A stretch of 64,000 nucleotides of DNA from assembly GCF_900104385.1 (NCBI RefSeq), contig NZ_FNJA01000001.1, forward strand, positions 718,386 through 782,385, given 5' to 3'. Position numbers and translations under genes: made by a program. The notes beneath the pieces were generated by a model. The model saw only the letters and a list, made by a program, of their open reading frames with translations, was not told the origin of the DNA and did no database searches. The stretch comes from Rhodoferax sp. OV413. GTDB lineage: Bacteria > Pseudomonadota > Gammaproteobacteria > Burkholderiales > Burkholderiaceae_C. This document shows, in pieces, positions 50,371-60,496 of this stretch. Position 1 is the first letter of the stretch. Every line of letters starts with the position of its first letter.

Positions 50371-50916
50371 TTAACGTTGGGGGAGTATCCGCTGCAACGT
50401 GTTGTCGCGCACCAGGTAGTGGTGGTACAGCGCCGCCAGCGCGTGGGCGCCGATGAGGAAGTAGCCGGCGGTTGCCACGGTCTCGTGGATCTCCTTGATC
50501 CAGTCGGCGGCGTCTGCATTCTCGGCCATCAGCGCCGGAAGCTGCAGGCCAAAGAACGGAATGGCGCTGCCCTTGGCACTCAGAACCAGCCAGCCCGCCA
50601 GCGGGGTGAGCAGCATGAAGGCATACAGCGCAATTTTCATCAGCATGGCAACCCACGTCTGCAACCGGGGTGGCTCGGGCACGATGCGCGGCACCGGGCT
50701 TGATATGAACAGCGCCAGGCGCAGCAGCACCAGCGCCAGCACCGACAGGCCGAGCATGAAATGCCAGGTCTTCATCGCCTCCCGGGCATCGCTGCCCCGG
50801 GGGAAGATGCCCTTCAGCTCCATGCAGGCGTAGACAGCGGCCAATAGCAGCAGCATGCCCCAGTGCAGTGCGATGGACAGTGCGCCGTAGCGCTGGGTGT
50901 TATTGCGCCACTGCAT
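50371..50916 (-). CDS. Cytochrome b561 family protein
   Basis: 181 residues from the ATG at 50916, which has GGGAG seven bases upstream. Four helices hold the haem-ligating histidines: SIALHWGMLLLL, WHFMLGLSVLALVLLRLAL, and HETVATAGYFLIGAHALAAL with YHHYLVRDNTL. It accepts electrons from quinol or superoxide in the inner membrane (CybB-like). Longer starts have no support. It may be transcribed with the downstream VIT gene. Confidence 0.9.
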   Translation of the reverse strand: MQWRNNTQRYGALSIALHWGMLLLLAAVYACMELKGIFPRGSDAREAMKTWHFMLGLSVLALVLLRLALFISSPVPRIVPEPPRLQTWVAMLMKIALYAFMLLTPLAGWLVLSAKGSAIPFFGLQLPALMAENADAADWIKEIHETVATAGYFLIGAHALAALYHHYLVRDNTLQRILPQR

Positions 50917-51084
50917 CACAAGGCTCCCAACGGGGCTGATATGAAGGTTTTGAACGACATGGAGCATGTACCTGTGGAGTGGATGGATGGTAGGCGTATG
51001 CCTACACACACCCGCTGTAAATTGTGCAAGCCGTAGATTACGTCCCGCTTAAGACGCAGCCTCCGTTCCATCCAGACTTATAGA

Positions 51085-51133
51085 CAAAACGACCTCCAGC
51101 GCTTTTTCTACCTGCGGCAATAGCTATACAAAA
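51085..51133 (+). repeat. Interspersed palindromic element (intergenic copy)
   Basis: AAACGACCTCCAGCGCTTTT, TCTACCTGCGGCAATAGCTA, TACAAAAAG. It lies in the 253-base interval 50917-51169 between the cytochrome b561 start and the SDR stop. Nothing else was recognised there. Confidence 0.7.
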
Positions 51134-51169
51134 AGTAGCACCCGCTGTTTGGCAATTGCACACGGGACA

Positions 51170-51919
51170 TCAGGCCAGGCCGCCGTTGGCGCGCAGCACC
51201 TGGCCGTTGACCCAGGCGGCCTGTGGCCCGGCCAGGAAGGACACCACCTGGGCGATATCGTCGGGCTGGCCCAGGCGTTCCAGCGGCGGCATCTTGGAGA
51301 AAGCCTGGATCTGCTCAGGGGTCTTGCCGTTCAGGAACAGCTCGGTCGCCACCGGGCCGGGCGCCACCGTATTCACTGTGATGTTGCGGCCACGCAGCTC
51401 TTTGGCAAACACAGGGGTCATGGCCTCCACTGCCGCCTTGCTGGCGTTGTAGACGGCGTAGCCTGGCAGGTTCAGCGCCAGGGTGGTGCTGGAAAAATTG
51501 ACGATGCGGCCGCCGTCGTTCATGCGCCGGGCGGCTTCGCGCAAGGTGTTGAAGGTGCCGCGGGTGTTGATGGCCAGGGTCTGGTCGAACAGCTCGTCGC
51601 TGGTATCGGCCAGCGGCATGGCCTTCAGGATGCCGGCGTTGTTCACCAGCACGTCGACCTTGCCCAGGGCCTGCTCGGTGGCGTCGAACAGGGCGCGCAC
51701 TTCGGCCGAGTGGGCCACGTTGGCCTGGATCGCCACCGCCCGGTGGCCCTGGGCTTGTAGCGACGCGACCAGCGCATCGGCCTCGGCGGCGCTGCTCGCG
51801 TAGTTGACGGTAATGGCAAAGCCGTCTTCGGCCAGGCGCTGGGCGATGGCGGCGCCGATGCCGCGCGATGCGCCGGTGACGATGGCGACTTTTTGGGTGG
51901 TGTTTGCGGTGGTGTTCAT
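51170..51919 (-). CDS. Short-chain dehydrogenase/reductase (SDR)
   Basis: 249 residues from the ATG at 51919, with AAGGA upstream. Classical SDR: TGASRGIG (15-22), NNAGIL (about 91-96), the catalytic Ser in NFSSTTLAL and Tyr-x3-Lys in GYAVYNASK. It ends VNGQVLRANGGLA. NADP preference is suggested by the basic residue after the glycine motif. Substrate unknown. It is divergent from the LysR gene at 52034, its probable regulator, a frequent arrangement in this family. Confidence 0.9.
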   Translation of the reverse strand: MNTTANTTQKVAIVTGASRGIGAAIAQRLAEDGFAITVNYASSAAEADALVASLQAQGHRAVAIQANVAHSAEVRALFDATEQALGKVDVLVNNAGILKAMPLADTSDELFDQTLAINTRGTFNTLREAARRMNDGGRIVNFSSTTLALNLPGYAVYNASKAAVEAMTPVFAKELRGRNITVNTVAPGPVATELFLNGKTPEQIQAFSKMPPLERLGQPDDIAQVVSFLAGPQAAWVNGQVLRANGGLA

Positions 51920-52033
51920 GGAATGTCCTTGGGTTAATAGATGGGATGGCTGGATCATGAACCCCTGCATTACAAAGATAATTACCCTAAAATTGCGATC
52001 ACTATTCGATAAACACCAACAATCAAAGAATCC

Positions 52034-52927
52034 ATGGACAGACTGGAAGAAATGCGGGTGTTTGTGCGCATCGTCGAGCGGCGCAGCTTCACCCAGGCGG
52101 CCGACGACCTGCAGCTGCCGCGCGCCACGGTGACCAACGCGATCCAGCGGCTGGAAACCCGGCTGGGCACCCGCCTGCTGGAGCGCACCACGCGCCAGGT
52201 CAGCCCGACGCTGGATGGCGATGCCTACTACCAGCGCTGCCTGCGCCTGCTGGCCGACATGGAGGAAGCCGAGGAATCCTTCCGCAACACGACACCCAAG
52301 GGTTTGCTGCGGGTGAATCTGCAGGGCACGCTGGCGCGCAACTTCGTCATCCCCGCCTTGCCGGCTTTTCTGCAGCGCTACCCGGGCATAGAGCTGCACA
52401 TCGGCGAAGGCGACCGGCTGGTGGACCTGGTGCGCGAAGGTGTGGACTGCGTGCTGCGCGCTGGCACACTGCAAGATTCATCCATGGTCGGCCGGCGCGT
52501 GGCCAATCTGGAGCAGATCACCTGCGCCAGCCCGGCCTACCTGGCGCAGTTCGGCGTGCCGACCGGTCTGAAATCGCTGGCCCGGCACCGGGCGGTGAAC
52601 TACCTGTCCACCGCCACCGGCCGCGCGCTGCCGCTGGAGTTCATGGTCGACGGCAAGCTGCAGACCTTGAACCTGCCGGGCAGCGTATCGGTAACCGGCG
52701 CGGACGTGTACACGGCGTCAGCGATGGCCGGACTCGGCCTGGTGCAGGTGCCGCGCTACCGCGTGCAGAGCCAGCTGGACGACGGCAGCCTGCACATCGT
52801 ATTGCCCGGGCTGCCGCCGCCGGCCATGCCGGTATCGGTGCTGTATCCGCAAAGCCGCCAGCTGTCAGCGCGGGTGCGGCTGTTTGCCGACTGGCTTCAG
52901 GCGCTCTTCGCTTCGTCAAACCCGTAG
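52034..52927 (+). CDS. LysR-family regulator of the divergent SDR gene
   Basis: 297 residues. MDRLEEMRVFVRIVERRSFT, then the HTH AADDLQLPRATVTNAIQRLE, and the effector domain with GRRVANLEQITCASPAYLA. It is of the CrgA/AaeR-like subgroup (DSLIEGVDCVLR-type VDLVREGVDCVLRAGTLQDS). Such regulators often activate the neighbouring oxidoreductase in response to aldehydes or aromatics. The last 31 bases overlap the convergent dusA end, which is unusually long for the window. Confidence 0.9.
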   Translation: MDRLEEMRVFVRIVERRSFTQAADDLQLPRATVTNAIQRLETRLGTRLLERTTRQVSPTLDGDAYYQRCLRLLADMEEAEESFRNTTPKGLLRVNLQGTLARNFVIPALPAFLQRYPGIELHIGEGDRLVDLVREGVDCVLRAGTLQDSSMVGRRVANLEQITCASPAYLAQFGVPTGLKSLARHRAVNYLSTATGRALPLEFMVDGKLQTLNLPGSVSVTGADVYTASAMAGLGLVQVPRYRVQSQLDDGSLHIVLPGLPPPAMPVSVLYPQSRQLSARVRLFADWLQALFASSNP

Positions 52928-53901
52928 CGGGTGTGTGCCAGCGCCATCACCTCGCGCGGTGGCGTGGTCTTGAGGCGGTGGTCGCTCCACACCTGGCGCC
53001 AGCGGCGCGCGCCGGGCAGGCCGTGGCGCAGGCCCAGCATGTGGCGCGCAATGCCGTACCAGCCCGTGCCCTGCTCGGCCGCCATGCGCTCCATGTAAAC
53101 AACCATCTGCTCTTCTATGCTTTCGCGCGTGGCCTCACTGGGCGCGGCGCCGAAGAAGGCCTGGTCCCAGCCCGCCATGGTCCAGGGGTTGTGGTAGGCC
53201 TCGCGCCCGACCATCACACCGTCCACATGCACCAACTGCTGCGCCACCTGCTCGTGGGTGGTGATGCCGCCGTTGATGGCGATGGTCAGCGCCGGGAAGT
53301 CCTGTTTCAGCTGGTGCACCAGCTCGTAGCGCAGCGGCGGGATCTCGCGATTTTCTTTCGGGCTCAGGCCTTTCAACCAGGCATTGCGCGCATGCACGAT
53401 GAAGGTACTGCAGCCGGCTTCGGCCACCGTGCCCACAAAGTCGCGCACAAACGCATAGCTCTCGGTCTTGTCCACACCGATACGGTGCTTGACGGTGACC
53501 GGCACGTCCACCGCGTCGACCATGGCCTTCACGCAGTCGGCCACCAGCGTCGCTTCGTTCATCAGGCAGGCGCCAAATGCGCCGCGCTGCACGCGTTCGC
53601 TCGGGCAGCCGCAGTTGATATTGATCTCGTCGTAGCCCCATTCCTCGCCCAGTTTGGCGCAGCGCGCCAGATCGGCCGGCTCGCTGCCGCCCAGCTGCAG
53701 GGCCACCGGGTGCTCCTCGGTGTTGAAGCGCAAATGCCGCGGCACGTCGCCATGCAGCAAAGCGCCGGTAGTCACCATCTCGGTGTAAAGCAAGGCATAA
53801 CGGGACAGCAGGCGGTGGAAATAGCGGCAATGCGCATCGGTCCAGTCCATCATCGGCGCCACAGACAGCGTCCAGGGGTTGGTGGTTAATGTCGGGGTCA
53901 T
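52897..53901 (-). CDS. dusA: tRNA-dihydrouridine(20/20a) synthase DusA
   Basis: 334 residues. FMN barrel opening SVAPMMDWTDAHCRYFHRLL, NINCGCPSERVQRGAFGACL with the catalytic Cys99, KHRIGVDKTESY and FIVHARNAWLKGLSPKENRE are DusA-specific blocks. GITTHEQVAQQLVHVDGVMV and AYHNPW follow. It reduces U20/U20a in the D-loop of tRNA with NADPH. Its 3' end overlaps the LysR gene by 31 bases. Confidence 0.95.
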   Translation of the reverse strand: MTPTLTTNPWTLSVAPMMDWTDAHCRYFHRLLSRYALLYTEMVTTGALLHGDVPRHLRFNTEEHPVALQLGGSEPADLARCAKLGEEWGYDEININCGCPSERVQRGAFGACLMNEATLVADCVKAMVDAVDVPVTVKHRIGVDKTESYAFVRDFVGTVAEAGCSTFIVHARNAWLKGLSPKENREIPPLRYELVHQLKQDFPALTIAINGGITTHEQVAQQLVHVDGVMVGREAYHNPWTMAGWDQAFFGAAPSEATRESIEEQMVVYMERMAAEQGTGWYGIARHMLGLRHGLPGARRWRQVWSDHRLKTTPPREVMALAHTRYGFDEAKSA

Positions 53902-53988
53902 CCCAGGATTATCCCAGCCCGGCTGCAGCCACCGTGTTCACCTACAAGCCGGTGGGCGCGGGTAACATGCCGACTCCTACCCCAACGG

Positions 53989-55806
53989 ATGAGCACGACC
54001 GCTATGCCGCACACCACGCACTCCCAGACCCGTCCTGCACGCATGCGCTCCGCCCCATCGCTACCCAGCTGGACCAGCGTGGCCGCGGCCATCCTGCTGC
54101 TGACGGCTTGCAGCTCTACCCCGCTGCCGCCCTGGCGAGCCCCGGTCACCAACGCGCCGGCGCCCAAACCCGCAGTCGTTGCGCCCGCGCCCAAGGTGGA
54201 AGCACCGGCGGCCGTGGCGCAAGCCGTGCCGCAGGCCAGCATCACCCCGCAGGATGCGGACAGCGCCGCCCCCTACAGCGCGGCGGTGGCGGCACGCTTC
54301 CCCGACCCGGCCATCGCCTACAGCACGCCCGGCCTGCAAGCCGGGCGCACCAGTTACAGCTCGAACGCCGAAATCTCTACCTGGCTGCGCAACCTGGCAG
54401 CCAACCCCAGCGCCGGTGCCAAGGTCAGCGTGCTGTCCATCGGCCACTCGCAGCAAGGTACGCCGCTGGAGGCGCTGCTGCTGACCCGCGCCACCAGCCC
54501 GGATGCGCCCAGCGTGCTGGCCACGGGCCGACCCACGGTGTTGCTGGTCGGCCAGCAGCACGGCAACGAGCCGGCGGGCAGCGAGGCCCTGCTGGTAGTG
54601 GCCCGCGAACTGGCCCAGGGCCTGCTGGAGCCGCTGCTGGACAAGGTCAACGTGCTGGTGGTGCCGCGCGCCAACCCTGACGGTGCGGCCGCCGACCAGC
54701 GCGCCACCGCCAACGGCATCGACATGAACCGCGACCACCTGCTGTTGCAAACCCCCGAGGCCCGCGCCCTGGCCCAACTGGCACGCGACTACCAGCCCAC
54801 GGTGGTGCTGGACGCCCACGAGTACACCGTGGTGGGCCGCTATCTGCAAAAGTATGGCGCGGTACAGAAGTACGACGCCCTGCTGCAATACGCGATGACA
54901 GCCAATATGCCGGAGTTCCTGACCCGCGCCTCCGAAGAGTGGTTCCGGCGCCCGCTGATTGCTGCGCTCAAGACCCAGAAGCTGAGCAGCGAGTGGTACT
55001 ACACCACCTCCACTGCGCTGGACGATCTGCAAATCTCCATGGGCGGCACCCAGCCCGACACCGGGCGCAATGTGAATGGCCTGAAGAACGCGGTCAGCAT
55101 GCTGATAGAAACCCGGGGCGTAGGCATAGGCCGCATGCACCTGCAGCGCCGGGTCCACACCCAGGTCACCGCCATGGTCAGCATGCTGCAAAGCACCGCC
55201 ACCCGCGCCGAACAGCTGGGCCAGTTGCGCTCGTTTATCGACCGCGAAACCAGCAGCCTGGCCTGCCGCGGCAAGGCCACCATAGCCGCTGGTCCAACCA
55301 AGGTGCAGTACGAACTAACCATGCTCGACCCGGCCACTGGCAACGACAAGCAGCTCACCGTGGACTGGAATTCGGCGCTGGAGCTGCAAACCCAGACCAG
55401 CCGCCCGCGGCCCTGCGGCTACTGGCTGTCAGCCACCTCCACCAGCGCGGTCGAGCGGCTGCAGCTGCTGGGCGTACAGGTGTTGCGGATAGCCGAGCCC
55501 GGTTCGCTGCTGGGCGACCTGTACAAGGAAACGGCGCGTTCCTCGGGCACCCGGCAAGACGTGCGCGGCGGCATCAGCGATGCGGCTCCGATCATCAAGA
55601 CCGAAGTGGCGCTGACGCGCAGCCTGGTGGATATTTCGGCCGGCAGCTTCTACGTGCCGCTGGGCCAGCCACTGGGCAACCTGGTACTGGCCGCGCTGGA
55701 GCCGGACACGCAGAACAGCTACTTTGCCAACCACTTGCTCGGCACGCTGGACGACACTGTGCGGGTGATGACCGAACCCACGGTGCGGATGGAAAGACTG
55801 CCCTGA
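53989..55806 (+). CDS. M14-family zinc carboxypeptidase-like lipoprotein
   Basis: 605 residues. Lipoprotein signal ending LLLTAC (Cys41) and a Pro/Ala/Lys linker to about residue 85. The M14 fold shows SIGHSQQGTPLEALLLTRAT, the zinc motif H-x2-E in QQHGNEPAGSE (His191, Glu194), VPRANPDGA with the substrate-binding Asn-Pro-Asp, MNRDH, and DAHEYTVV. A carboxyl extension of about 200 residues is unassigned. It likely trims peptides or peptidoglycan stems at the outer membrane. The start is the first ATG giving the complete signal. Confidence 0.87.
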   Translation: MSTTAMPHTTHSQTRPARMRSAPSLPSWTSVAAAILLLTACSSTPLPPWRAPVTNAPAPKPAVVAPAPKVEAPAAVAQAVPQASITPQDADSAAPYSAAVAARFPDPAIAYSTPGLQAGRTSYSSNAEISTWLRNLAANPSAGAKVSVLSIGHSQQGTPLEALLLTRATSPDAPSVLATGRPTVLLVGQQHGNEPAGSEALLVVARELAQGLLEPLLDKVNVLVVPRANPDGAAADQRATANGIDMNRDHLLLQTPEARALAQLARDYQPTVVLDAHEYTVVGRYLQKYGAVQKYDALLQYAMTANMPEFLTRASEEWFRRPLIAALKTQKLSSEWYYTTSTALDDLQISMGGTQPDTGRNVNGLKNAVSMLIETRGVGIGRMHLQRRVHTQVTAMVSMLQSTATRAEQLGQLRSFIDRETSSLACRGKATIAAGPTKVQYELTMLDPATGNDKQLTVDWNSALELQTQTSRPRPCGYWLSATSTSAVERLQLLGVQVLRIAEPGSLLGDLYKETARSSGTRQDVRGGISDAAPIIKTEVALTRSLVDISAGSFYVPLGQPLGNLVLAALEPDTQNSYFANHLLGTLDDTVRVMTEPTVRMERLP

Positions 55807-55843
55807 TCGCTCTGGGCTTTGAGGCTTCCTAGAAGGCTTGGGC

Positions 55844-56494
55844 CTAGGGCTTGGGCTCTGGCAGCGGTGCCGCCTTGGCCTTACCGGTGGCATTGCGTTG
55901 GCGGGTCTGCTCCTTGTGGGCAGCCGCCTCCTCCAGCTTTTTATCGTAGCGGGCGCGCTCATCCGGGGCGGTAGCCTCACGGGTGGCGCGCGCAGCCTGT
56001 TCTTGTTGGTTGGCGCGGCTCTTTTTCTCCAGCGTGGCCTTGCGCTCGGCCTGGGCGCGGGCAGCCTGGGCCGGGTCGTGCGGCTGGCGTGGCGCCGCCG
56101 GGGTGCGTACGCGCACGGCGGGCTTTGGCTCGGAGCTGGCGGCACTGGCCGCAGGTGCGGGGCTGTCGTGGGCCTGGCTTTGCTCCATGCGCTGCAGCTG
56201 CAGAGCGCCCTTGCGCTTGCGCTCCGCGTCGTTGAGCAGGATTTCCTGGCGCCGCAGATCGGCCAACTCGGCCCGGCGCCGCGCGCGGCTTTCGTTGCGG
56301 CAGTCGTTCACAGCAAACTTTTGGAAGCAGGCCGATTCTTCCTGGTTGAAGCGTTGCTCGATCTGCTGGCGCTCGGTGGCAATGCGCTGCTGCTCGGCCT
56401 GCACGGCCAGGCCGCCGTCTTCGGTTTGCGCCTGCACGGCGGCGCTGCCGAACACGGCCAGCAGGCAACACAGGGCGATCAAATGCTTGTTCAT
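55844..56494 (-). CDS. Periplasmic alanine/arginine-rich coiled-coil protein of unknown function
   Basis: 216 residues. Signal peptide MNKHLIALCCLLAVFGSAAV ends VQAQ. Beyond it lies a highly charged helix: AEQQRIATERQQIEQRFNQE, two cysteines (SACFQKFAVNDCRNESRARR) probably disulfide-bonded, then a Pro-rich linker and an AARAQAERKATLEKKSRANQ coiled coil. The Cys-x7-Cys ... RR..L..LR..E..lND pattern is shared by a widespread betaproteobacterial family with no known role. It overlaps zapE by ATGA. Confidence 0.8.
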   Translation of the reverse strand: MNKHLIALCCLLAVFGSAAVQAQTEDGGLAVQAEQQRIATERQQIEQRFNQEESACFQKFAVNDCRNESRARRRAELADLRRQEILLNDAERKRKGALQLQRMEQSQAHDSPAPAASAASSEPKPAVRVRTPAAPRQPHDPAQAARAQAERKATLEKKSRANQQEQAARATREATAPDERARYDKKLEEAAAHKEQTRQRNATGKAKAAPLPEPKP

Positions 56495-57588
56495 GTCAGG
56501 TGGGTATCCACAACGCGCCGCTCCAGCGCTAAAAACTCGGCCGATTGCATTTCGTTCAGGCGCGAAACCGTGCGCGGGAACTCATGCGCCATCGGGCCCT
56601 CGGTATATAACTCTTCAGGCTGCACAGCGGCCGACATGATGAGCTTGACGCGGCGGTCGTACAGCACATCCACCAGCCAAGTAAAACGCCGCGCCTCGGA
56701 GGCCAGCCGTATCGACATCGCCGGCACATCGCTGAGCAGCACGGTGTGGAACTGGGTGGCGATCTCCAGGTAGTCGTTTTGCGAGCGCGGCCCACCACAC
56801 AGCGCCTTGAAGTCGAACCACACCACTCCACCCGCCTTGCGCCGGGAACGGATCTCGCGGGCCTCGATGTGCAGCACCGGGTCTTCGTCCTGGGTTTCGG
56901 CCAGGCGATTGAAGGCCTCGGTCATCTCCTGGTCGGCCTGCGGGCCCAGTGGAGTGTGGTAAATCTTGACCTGCTCCAGCGTGCGGCGCCGGTAGTCAGT
57001 GCCGTTGTCCACGCTCAGCACTTCCAGCTTCTGGTTCAGCAGCGCAATCGCCGGCAGGATGCGGTCGCGGTGCAGGCCGTTCGGGTACAGGTCGTCGGGC
57101 TTGAAGTTGGAGGTGGTGACAAAGCCCACACCGTTGGCAAACAGCGCATCCAGCAGCCGGTGCAGGATCATGGCGTCGGTAATGTCGGCCACGTGGAATT
57201 CATCGAAGCAGATCAGGCGGTAGCGCTTGGAGATACGCAGGCCCAGCTCGTCCAGCGGGTTCACCGTGCCCTGCAGATCGGCCAGCTCGCGGTGCACTTC
57301 GCGCATGAACTCATGGAAGTGCAGCCGCACCTTGCGCTTCAAAGGCACGGCGTTGAAGAAGCAGTCCATCAGAAAACTCTTGCCGCGCCCCACCCCGCCG
57401 TACATGTAGACGCCGCGGGGAATCTCCGGCCGGTTGATGAGTTTCTTGAAGGCGTTGGAACGCTTTTCTTTGAACACCGCCCATTCAGACGCACAGCGCT
57501 CCAGCGCATCGACGGCACGCAGCTGCGCCGGGTCGGCGGTAAAGCCGCGCTGGGCCAGCTCGGCCTCGTAGGCTTGTTTGACGCTCAA
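56491..57588 (-). CDS. zapE: Cell division protein ZapE / AFG1-like ATPase
   Basis: 365 residues. Walker A GGVGRGKS (64-71), Walker B LICFDEFHVADI (about 118-129), and RGVYMYGGVGRGKSFLMDCF is the AFG1 hallmark. TSNFKPDDLYPNGLHRDRIL and DYRRRTLE follow. ZapE binds FtsZ and destabilises Z-rings under stress and low oxygen. It follows the sucAB-lpd genes after a palindromic element and is coupled to the coiled-coil gene. Confidence 0.95.
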   Translation of the reverse strand: MSVKQAYEAELAQRGFTADPAQLRAVDALERCASEWAVFKEKRSNAFKKLINRPEIPRGVYMYGGVGRGKSFLMDCFFNAVPLKRKVRLHFHEFMREVHRELADLQGTVNPLDELGLRISKRYRLICFDEFHVADITDAMILHRLLDALFANGVGFVTTSNFKPDDLYPNGLHRDRILPAIALLNQKLEVLSVDNGTDYRRRTLEQVKIYHTPLGPQADQEMTEAFNRLAETQDEDPVLHIEAREIRSRRKAGGVVWFDFKALCGGPRSQNDYLEIATQFHTVLLSDVPAMSIRLASEARRFTWLVDVLYDRRVKLIMSAAVQPEELYTEGPMAHEFPRTVSRLNEMQSAEFLALERRVVDTHLT

Positions 57589-57607
57589 AGGAAAAAACTC
57601 CAGATGC

Positions 57608-57668
57608 TACAAATTAAATAGCGGCTAGCGCAGGTAGTGCCTGCGCTAGCAGCCTATTTTTTATAAAT
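57608..57668 (+). repeat. Interspersed palindromic element between zapE and lpdA
   Basis: GCTAGCGCAGG (57624-57634), five bases, CCTGCGCTAGC (57640-57650): a near-perfect 11-base stem, flanked by AAATTAAATAGCG and AGCCTATTTTTTATAAATTT. It is the best-preserved copy in the window and lies between the lpdA stop and zapE. Confidence 0.9.
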
Positions 57669-57673
57669 TTCTT

Positions 57674-59092
57674 TTAGAAATTCAGAGTGCGCTTGTCCAC
57701 GGCCAGAGCGGCTTCCTTGGTGGACTCGCTCAGCGATGGGTGGGCGTGGCAGATGCGGGCGATGTCTTCCGCGCTGGCGCGGAATTCCATGGCCATCACG
57801 CACTCAGCGATCAGCTCGCTGGCCTGCGGGCCGACGATGTGCACGCCCAGGATCTCGTCCGTGGTCGCATCGGCCAGCATCTTCACCATGCCGGTGGTGT
57901 CGCCCAGCGCGCGTGCGCGGCCGTTCGCCAGGAACGGGAAGGTACCGGCCTTGTAAGCACGGCCGGCGCCCTTGAGCTGCTGCTCGGTCTGGCCAACCCA
58001 GGCGATTTCGGGATTCGTGTAGATCACCCAGGGCACGGTGTTGAAGTTCACATGGCCGTGCTGGCCGGCGATGCGCTCGGCAACCGCCACGCCTTCTTCC
58101 TCGGCCTTGTGCGCCAGCATCGGGCCGCGCACCACGTCACCAATCGCCCAGACATTGGGCAGGTTGGTTTTGCAGTCGCCGTCGACCACGATCGCACCGC
58201 GCTCGTCCAAGGCCAGGCCGACCGCGTCTGCGCCCAGGCCAATGGTGTTGGGCACGCGGCCAATCGAAACGATCAGCTTGTCCACATCCAGCGACTGGGC
58301 TTCGCCCTTGGCGTCGGTGTAGGCAATGCTCACGCCCTTCTTGCCAGTCTTGATCTCGCCAACCTTCACACCCAGGTTGATCTTCAGGCCTTGCTTGTCG
58401 AAAGCCTTCTTGGCTTCCTTGGCGATCTGCTCGTCCACCGCGCCCAGGAAGGTCGGCAGACCTTCCAGGATGGTGACCTCAGAACCCAGGCGGCGCCAGA
58501 CCGAACCCATTTCCAGGCCAATCACACCAGAGCCGATCAGGCCCAACTTCTTGGGCACCGCGCCAACGCGCAGTGCGCCGTCGTTAGACAGCACCAGCTC
58601 TTCGTCAAACGGCGTGCCGGGCAGCGCACGGGCGTTGGAACCCGTGGCCACGATCACGTGCTTACCGACCAGCGACTCTTCGCCCACGGTCAGTTCATAG
58701 CCACCGTCCTTGGCTGCGACAAACGTGCCGCGGCCGTGGAAGAAGGTGACCTTGTTCTTCTTGAACAGGTACTGGATGCCGTCGTTGTTCTGTTTGACCA
58801 CGATGTCCTTGCGGGCGATCATCTTGGCCACGTCCATCTGCAGGCCGGACAGCGAAATACCGTGGTCGGCGAAATGGTGGCCGGCCTGGTCGAAGTGCTC
58901 GCTGGACTGCAGCAGCGCCTTGGAGGGGATGCAGCCTACGTTGGTGCAGGTGCCGCCCAGGGCCGGGCCGCCCTTGGCGTTCTTCCACTCGTCGATACAG
59001 GCCACGTTGAAGCCCAGCTGGGCTGCGCGGATGGCGGCAATATAGCCACCGGGGCCGCCGCCGATGACGATCACGTCAAAATTCTTGCTCAT
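57674..59092 (-). CDS. lpdA: Dihydrolipoyl dehydrogenase (E3)
   Basis: 472 residues from the ATG at 59092, with GGAAG upstream. FAD motif [14 protein letters not shown], redox disulfide [15 protein letters not shown] (Cys49/Cys54), NAD motif [16 protein letters not shown], and the carboxyl-terminal HAHPSLSE with the catalytic His-Glu pair. It reoxidises dihydrolipoamide on SucB. It lies 69 bases after sucB, so it is the dedicated E3 of the 2-oxoglutarate dehydrogenase complex. Confidence 0.97.
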   Translation of the reverse strand: MSKNFDVIVIGGGPGGYIAAIRAAQLGFNVACIDEWKNAKGGPALGGTCTNVGCIPSKALLQSSEHFDQAGHHFADHGISLSGLQMDVAKMIARKDIVVKQNNDGIQYLFKKNKVTFFHGRGTFVAAKDGGYELTVGEESLVGKHVIVATGSNARALPGTPFDEELVLSNDGALRVGAVPKKLGLIGSGVIGLEMGSVWRRLGSEVTILEGLPTFLGAVDEQIAKEAKKAFDKQGLKINLGVKVGEIKTGKKGVSIAYTDAKGEAQSLDVDKLIVSIGRVPNTIGLGADAVGLALDERGAIVVDGDCKTNLPNVWAIGDVVRGPMLAHKAEEEGVAVAERIAGQHGHVNFNTVPWVIYTNPEIAWVGQTEQQLKGAGRAYKAGTFPFLANGRARALGDTTGMVKMLADATTDEILGVHIVGPQASELIAECVMAMEFRASAEDIARICHAHPSLSESTKEAALAVDKRTLNF

Positions 59093-59130
59093 GAAAACTT
59101 CCAATCTGATTACGTAAAGACCCATGGAAC

Positions 59131-59152
59131 AAGGGCAGCCTGGGCTGCCCTT
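59131..59152 (-). other. Intercistronic hairpin between sucB and lpdA
   Basis: AAGGGCAGCC (59131-59140) and GGCTGCCCTT (59143-59152) form a stem with a very small loop. There is no T run on the minus strand, so it is more likely an RNA-stability or processing element than a terminator. It may set the relative level of lpdA. Confidence 0.55.
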
Positions 59153-59161
59153 GAAACCGTC

Positions 59162-60424
<1,263 letters not shown>

Positions 60425-60496
60425 TTAGTTTTCTCCAATTCTTCCAACGAGGGGTGCGGCCGCCGCGCTCCCGCGCAGCGGCTCGGCACTGCTTAT

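Noticed and set aside
59131-59152. Terminator after sucB
   Set aside because: The hairpin lacks a T run on the transcribed strand and lpdA follows on the same strand, so read-through is expected.
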